In this document: positions 61,167 through 64,000 of the stretch, piece after piece
Layout: the number at the start of each line of letters is the position of its first letter
How positions within the stretch are numbered: position 1 is the first letter of the stretch
NCBI RefSeq assembly: GCF_004214935.1
Contig: NZ_SFCC01000008.1
Location: 186,001 to 250,000 of the forward strand
Reading direction: 5' to 3'
DNA length: 64,000 nt
Source: Amycolatopsis suaedae
GTDB taxonomy: Bacteria; Actinomycetota; Actinomycetes; Mycobacteriales; Pseudonocardiaceae
The notes under the pieces: generated by a model
Told to the model about the DNA's origin: nothing
The model's database searches: none
The model's input: only the letters and a program-made list of their open reading frames with translations
Made by a program: the position numbers and the translations under genes

Positions 61167-61904
61167 TCACGGGCACTGCCGCAGCTCACCGCGGGTGACC
61201 CGCACGTCGGGCCACCCCCGCAGTTGTGCCGGGACGCTGTAGCGGCGGGTGCAGCCGACGGGTTCGTCGGCACCCAGCCGGTACACCGCGGCGACCACCG
61301 GGTCCCGCTGGCAGTCGGTGGCCGCGCCGGAGCAGACGTGCCGGACGACGATGACCTCCGGGGTGTCGTCGTCGACGACCTGGGCCAGCACGATCCGGCT
61401 TCCGTCGGCGAAGTACGGCTGCTCGGCCGGCCGCCAGATGTCCGCCCTGGCCACCAGGACCTCGCCGAGCATCCCGCCGTCGACGGGCCCGCGCACCAGG
61501 CACGCGGCGGTCGGCCCGTCGACGCACTCCAGCGAGTCCTGCCGCAGCCGGGCGCCCATGACGGTGATCGACGTTTCCAGCACGATGTCCGAGCCCGTCC
61601 CGCCGAAGCGGATCTTGCCGCTGCCGCCCGCGGCGTCGGCGAGCAACTCGACGGTCTCCCCCTTGGCCTGCCGGGATGCCAGCACGACACACGGCCCGCC
61701 ATCACAGGTCACGGTCGCCGAGCCGCCCGCCGCGGCCGGGACGGCGGCAGGCGCGGGCTCCGCCTTCGGCCGCAGCACCACGGCCGTCACCACGGCACCC
61801 ACCGCGACCAGCATGGCGACAACGGCGGTGACCAGCACCGTCGCCGGTAGCGGAACCCTTCTTCGCACACCGCGAGCGTAAGCGAGCTTCCCGAGGGACC
61901 GCAC
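61167..61904 (-). CDS. Membrane-anchored or secreted hypothetical protein
   Basis: 245 residues with one N-terminal helix ([21 protein letters not shown]), an Ala/Pro linker and an extracytoplasmic beta-rich domain containing eight or so cysteines ([41 protein letters not shown]), likely disulfide-bonded. No family recognised. The start may instead be GTG 61868, close before the helix. It abuts the symporter end-to-end and is divergent from the carboxylase alpha gene. Confidence 0.75.
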   Translation of the reverse strand: MRSLGKLAYARGVRRRVPLPATVLVTAVVAMLVAVGAVVTAVVLRPKAEPAPAAVPAAAGGSATVTCDGGPCVVLASRQAKGETVELLADAAGGSGKIRFGGTGSDIVLETSITVMGARLRQDSLECVDGPTAACLVRGPVDGGMLGEVLVARADIWRPAEQPYFADGSRIVLAQVVDDDTPEVIVVRHVCSGAATDCQRDPVVAAVYRLGADEPVGCTRRYSVPAQLRGWPDVRVTRGELRQCP

Positions 61905-61976
61905 AACGTGAGGCGTTTCTCAAGGCCGCCTCGGGCGACAGTGCCTAGACTTACTCGGAAGTACGAGGAGGTACCC

Positions 61977-63752
61977 GTGCCCGATGCACCGGTCAGCAAG
62001 GTTCTGGTCGCCAACCGCGGGGAGATCGCCGTCCGCGTCATCCGAGCGGCGAAGGACGCCGGGCTCGGCAGCGTGGCCGTCTACGCCGATCCGGATCGCG
62101 ACGCGCCACACGTCCGGCTGGCGGACGAGGCGTTCGCGCTGGGCGGCAGTACTGCCGCCGAAAGCTACCTCGACTTCGGCAAGCTGCTCGACGTCGCCGC
62201 CCGGTCCGGCGCCGACGCCGTGCACCCCGGCTACGGCTTCCTGTCCGAGAACGCCGACTTCGCCCAGGCCGTCATCGACGCCGGGCTGACCTGGATCGGG
62301 CCGAGCCCGCAGGCCATCCGCGACCTCGGGGACAAGGTGACCGCGCGGCACATCGCCACCGCGGCCGGTGCCCCGCTGGTGCCCGGCACGAAGGAACCGG
62401 CCGCCGACGCCGCCGAGATCGTGGCGTTCGCCGAGGAACACGGCCTTCCGGTGGCGATCAAGGCGGCGTTCGGCGGTGGCGGCAGGGGCCTGAAGGTCGC
62501 CAGGACGCTGGAGGAGATCCCCGAGCTGTTCGAGTCGGCCACCCGCGAGGCGGTCGCCGCGTTCGGCCGCGGCGAGTGCTTCGTCGAGCGCTACCTCGAC
62601 CGGCCGCGCCACGTCGAGGCGCAGGTGCTGGCCGACCAGTACGGCAACGTCATCGTCGTCGGCACCCGCGACTGCTCACTGCAGCGCAGGCACCAGAAGC
62701 TCGTCGAGGAGGCACCGGCACCGTTCCTGACCGACGAGCAGCGGGCCACCATCCACTCCTCGGCCAAGGCCATCTGCAAGCAGGCCGGCTACCACGGCGC
62801 CGGCACGGTGGAGTACCTGGTCGGCGTGGACGGCACCATCTCGTTCCTGGAGGTCAACACCCGGCTGCAGGTCGAGCACCCGGTGTCGGAGGAGACCACC
62901 GGACTCGACCTGGTGCGCGAGCAGTTCCGCATCGCCGCGGGCGAGAAGCTCCGGCTGACCGAGGACCCGGAGCCCCGAGGGCACTCGATCGAGTTCCGGA
63001 TCAACGGCGAGGACGCCGGCCGCAACTTCCTGCCCGCCCCCGGCACCGTCACCAGGCTGGTCTTCCCGGAGGGGCCCGGCGTGCGGGTCGACTCCGGTGT
63101 CGAGGCGGGCAGCGTCATCGGCGGCCAGTTCGACTCGATGCTGGCCAAGCTGGTCGTCACCGGCTCGGACCGCACCAACGCGCTGGAGCGCAGCCGCCGC
63201 GCGCTCGACGAGATGGTCGCCGAGGGCATGGCCACCGTGCTGCCGTTCCACCGCGCGATCGTGCGGGACCCGGCGTTCGTCGGCGACGAGTCGGGCTTCT
63301 CGGTGCACACCCGCTGGATCGAGACCGAGTTCGACAACCGGATCGAGCCGTTCACCGGCGAGGCAGGGGAATCCGAGGAGGAACCGCGGCAGCAGGTCGT
63401 CGTCGAGGTCGGCGGCCGCAGGCTGGAGGTGTCCCTGCCCGGGTCGCTGAGCCTGGGCGCCCCCGCCGCGGGCGGCAACGCCGCGAAGGCCAAGCCCCGC
63501 AAGCGCGGTGGCACGAAGGCCGCCGCGAGCGGCGACGCGGTGACCGCGCCCATGCAGGGCACGATCGTCAAGGTGGCCGTGGAGGAGGGCCAGCGGGTCG
63601 AGGCCGGTGAGCTGGTCGTCGTGCTGGAGGCCATGAAGATGGAGAACCCGGTCACCGCCCACAAGGCGGGCACGGTGACCGGGCTGTCGGCCGAGGTCGG
63701 CGCCGCTGTGACGCAGGGCTCGACGCTGCTGGAGCTGAAGGACGCCACGTAG
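61977..63752 (+). CDS. Acyl-CoA carboxylase alpha subunit (biotin carboxylase plus BCCP, AccA3-like)
   Basis: 591 residues. The biotin carboxylase begins [21 protein letters not shown]. Its ATP-grasp signatures are [29 protein letters not shown] and [24 protein letters not shown] (in parts). A Lys/Ala linker joins the C-terminal biotinyl domain with [13 protein letters not shown], whose central Lys is biotinylated by BirA. GTG 61977 follows GAGGAGG. It serves as common alpha subunit for the AccD/AccE complex encoded 7 kb upstream. Confidence 0.96.
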   Translation: MPDAPVSKVLVANRGEIAVRVIRAAKDAGLGSVAVYADPDRDAPHVRLADEAFALGGSTAAESYLDFGKLLDVAARSGADAVHPGYGFLSENADFAQAVIDAGLTWIGPSPQAIRDLGDKVTARHIATAAGAPLVPGTKEPAADAAEIVAFAEEHGLPVAIKAAFGGGGRGLKVARTLEEIPELFESATREAVAAFGRGECFVERYLDRPRHVEAQVLADQYGNVIVVGTRDCSLQRRHQKLVEEAPAPFLTDEQRATIHSSAKAICKQAGYHGAGTVEYLVGVDGTISFLEVNTRLQVEHPVSEETTGLDLVREQFRIAAGEKLRLTEDPEPRGHSIEFRINGEDAGRNFLPAPGTVTRLVFPEGPGVRVDSGVEAGSVIGGQFDSMLAKLVVTGSDRTNALERSRRALDEMVAEGMATVLPFHRAIVRDPAFVGDESGFSVHTRWIETEFDNRIEPFTGEAGESEEEPRQQVVVEVGGRRLEVSLPGSLSLGAPAAGGNAAKAKPRKRGGTKAAASGDAVTAPMQGTIVKVAVEEGQRVEAGELVVVLEAMKMENPVTAHKAGTVTGLSAEVGAAVTQGSTLLELKDAT

Positions 63753-63755
63753 GCT
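63750..63755 (+). promoter_or_regulatory. Leaderless -10 box overlapping the accA stop codon
   Basis: TAGGCT includes the TAG stop of the carboxylase gene and ends six bases before the GTG at 63762. GGAGG just before the GTG is too close (1 nt) to work as a normal ribosome site, so leaderless initiation is more plausible. Confidence 0.4.
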
Positions 63756-63761
63756 GGAGGC

Positions 63762-64000
63762 GTGGATCCCGCGTACCGGCTCAGCAACGCCGAACGCCAG
63801 GACGCCCTCGACGCGCTGGAGGAGCACGTCCGCACCGGCAGGCTCGACGTCGACGAGTTCGCCGAGCGGTCGGCCCGGGTCAGCGTGGCCAGGACCAGCG
63901 GCGATCTCATCCCGCTGTTCGCCGACCTCCCCGCGCCCCGGCCCGCCGTGCTCGACGCCCTGACGCGCCCGGCCGCCGCGCCACCCCCGGTACGGCGCGG
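63762..64000 (+). CDS. DUF1707 (SHOCT-like) protein, N-terminal part (cut by window edge)
   Basis: The visible 79 codons encode YRLSNAERQDALDALEEHV, then RLDVDEFAERSARVSVARTSGDLIPLFADLP, the diagnostic DUF1707 helix-turn-helix found at the N-terminus of many actinobacterial membrane proteins. The C-terminal part lies beyond the window. It begins 10 bp after the carboxylase alpha gene. Confidence 0.88.
   Translation, partial: MDPAYRLSNAERQDALDALEEHVRTGRLDVDEFAERSARVSVARTSGDLIPLFADLPAPRPAVLDALTRPAAAPPPVRR

Overview
The window is high-GC, densely packed actinobacterial DNA, most like a Pseudonocardiaceae chromosome (Amycolatopsis or a close relative; this is inference). The signs are strong G/C bias at third codon positions, many GTG/TTG starts, 4-bp ATGA overlaps, leaderless-type promoters, and actinobacterial families such as LCP proteins, TIGR03089, DUF222-HNH, GT87, acyl-CoA carboxylase epsilon and DUF1707. 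No tRNA, rRNA, CRISPR array or complete transposon was seen.

A conserved backbone follows the gene order of the Mycobacterium tuberculosis Rv3266c-Rv3285 region: rmlD/rmlB (dTDP-rhamnose), two LCP ligases, TIGR03089, acyl-CoA dehydrogenase (fadE25-like), purE/purK, GtrA proteins, a PH-domain membrane protein, birA, acyl-CoA carboxylase beta and epsilon, maf, and the biotinylated alpha subunit. It joins cell-wall assembly (rhamnose, LCP, GtrA, GT87), purine synthesis and biotin-dependent fatty or mycolic precursor carboxylation.

Accessory blocks interrupt this backbone. 6.3-11 kb: DoxX, a LexA-boxed DUF222-HNH nuclease, an orphan DasR-type palindrome, and a lower-GC patch with a 5'-nucleotidase. 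18-29 kb: a sigma factor fused to a zinc-finger anti-sigma and an exported tail, two two-component systems, a LuxR protein without a phospho-acceptor, a long foldback element, and a solitary Pvc16/DUF4255-like gene. 29.7-32.9 kb: a YbaB / WXG100-like / TNT-toxin / immunity-like cassette ending in a NodA-like acyltransferase. 36-43 kb: an alpha/beta hydrolase behind a strong inverted repeat, a TetR gene divergent from a virginiamycin-B-lyase/DUF5701 fusion, and a WXG100-type effector operon. 43-49.5 kb: a short threonyl-tRNA synthetase with a Thr-codon leader peptide and attenuator-like hairpin, NmrA/VOC genes, and LysR with a peptidase and MHS transporter. 49.5-52.8 kb: a YqeB-like, membrane, TPR and AAA+ cassette. 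55-61.9 kb: a PadR/MFS operon, a secreted GH3 enzyme and a dicarboxylate symporter.

Two DNA-scale signals cut across genes. One is a family of palindromes built from mini-hairpins with TGG/CCA triloops, at three loci. The other is an over-represented palindromic word, TCCAC(A/T)GTGGA, inside coding sequence. Many promoters show a TANNNT box 6-7 nt before the start codon, implying leaderless mRNAs.
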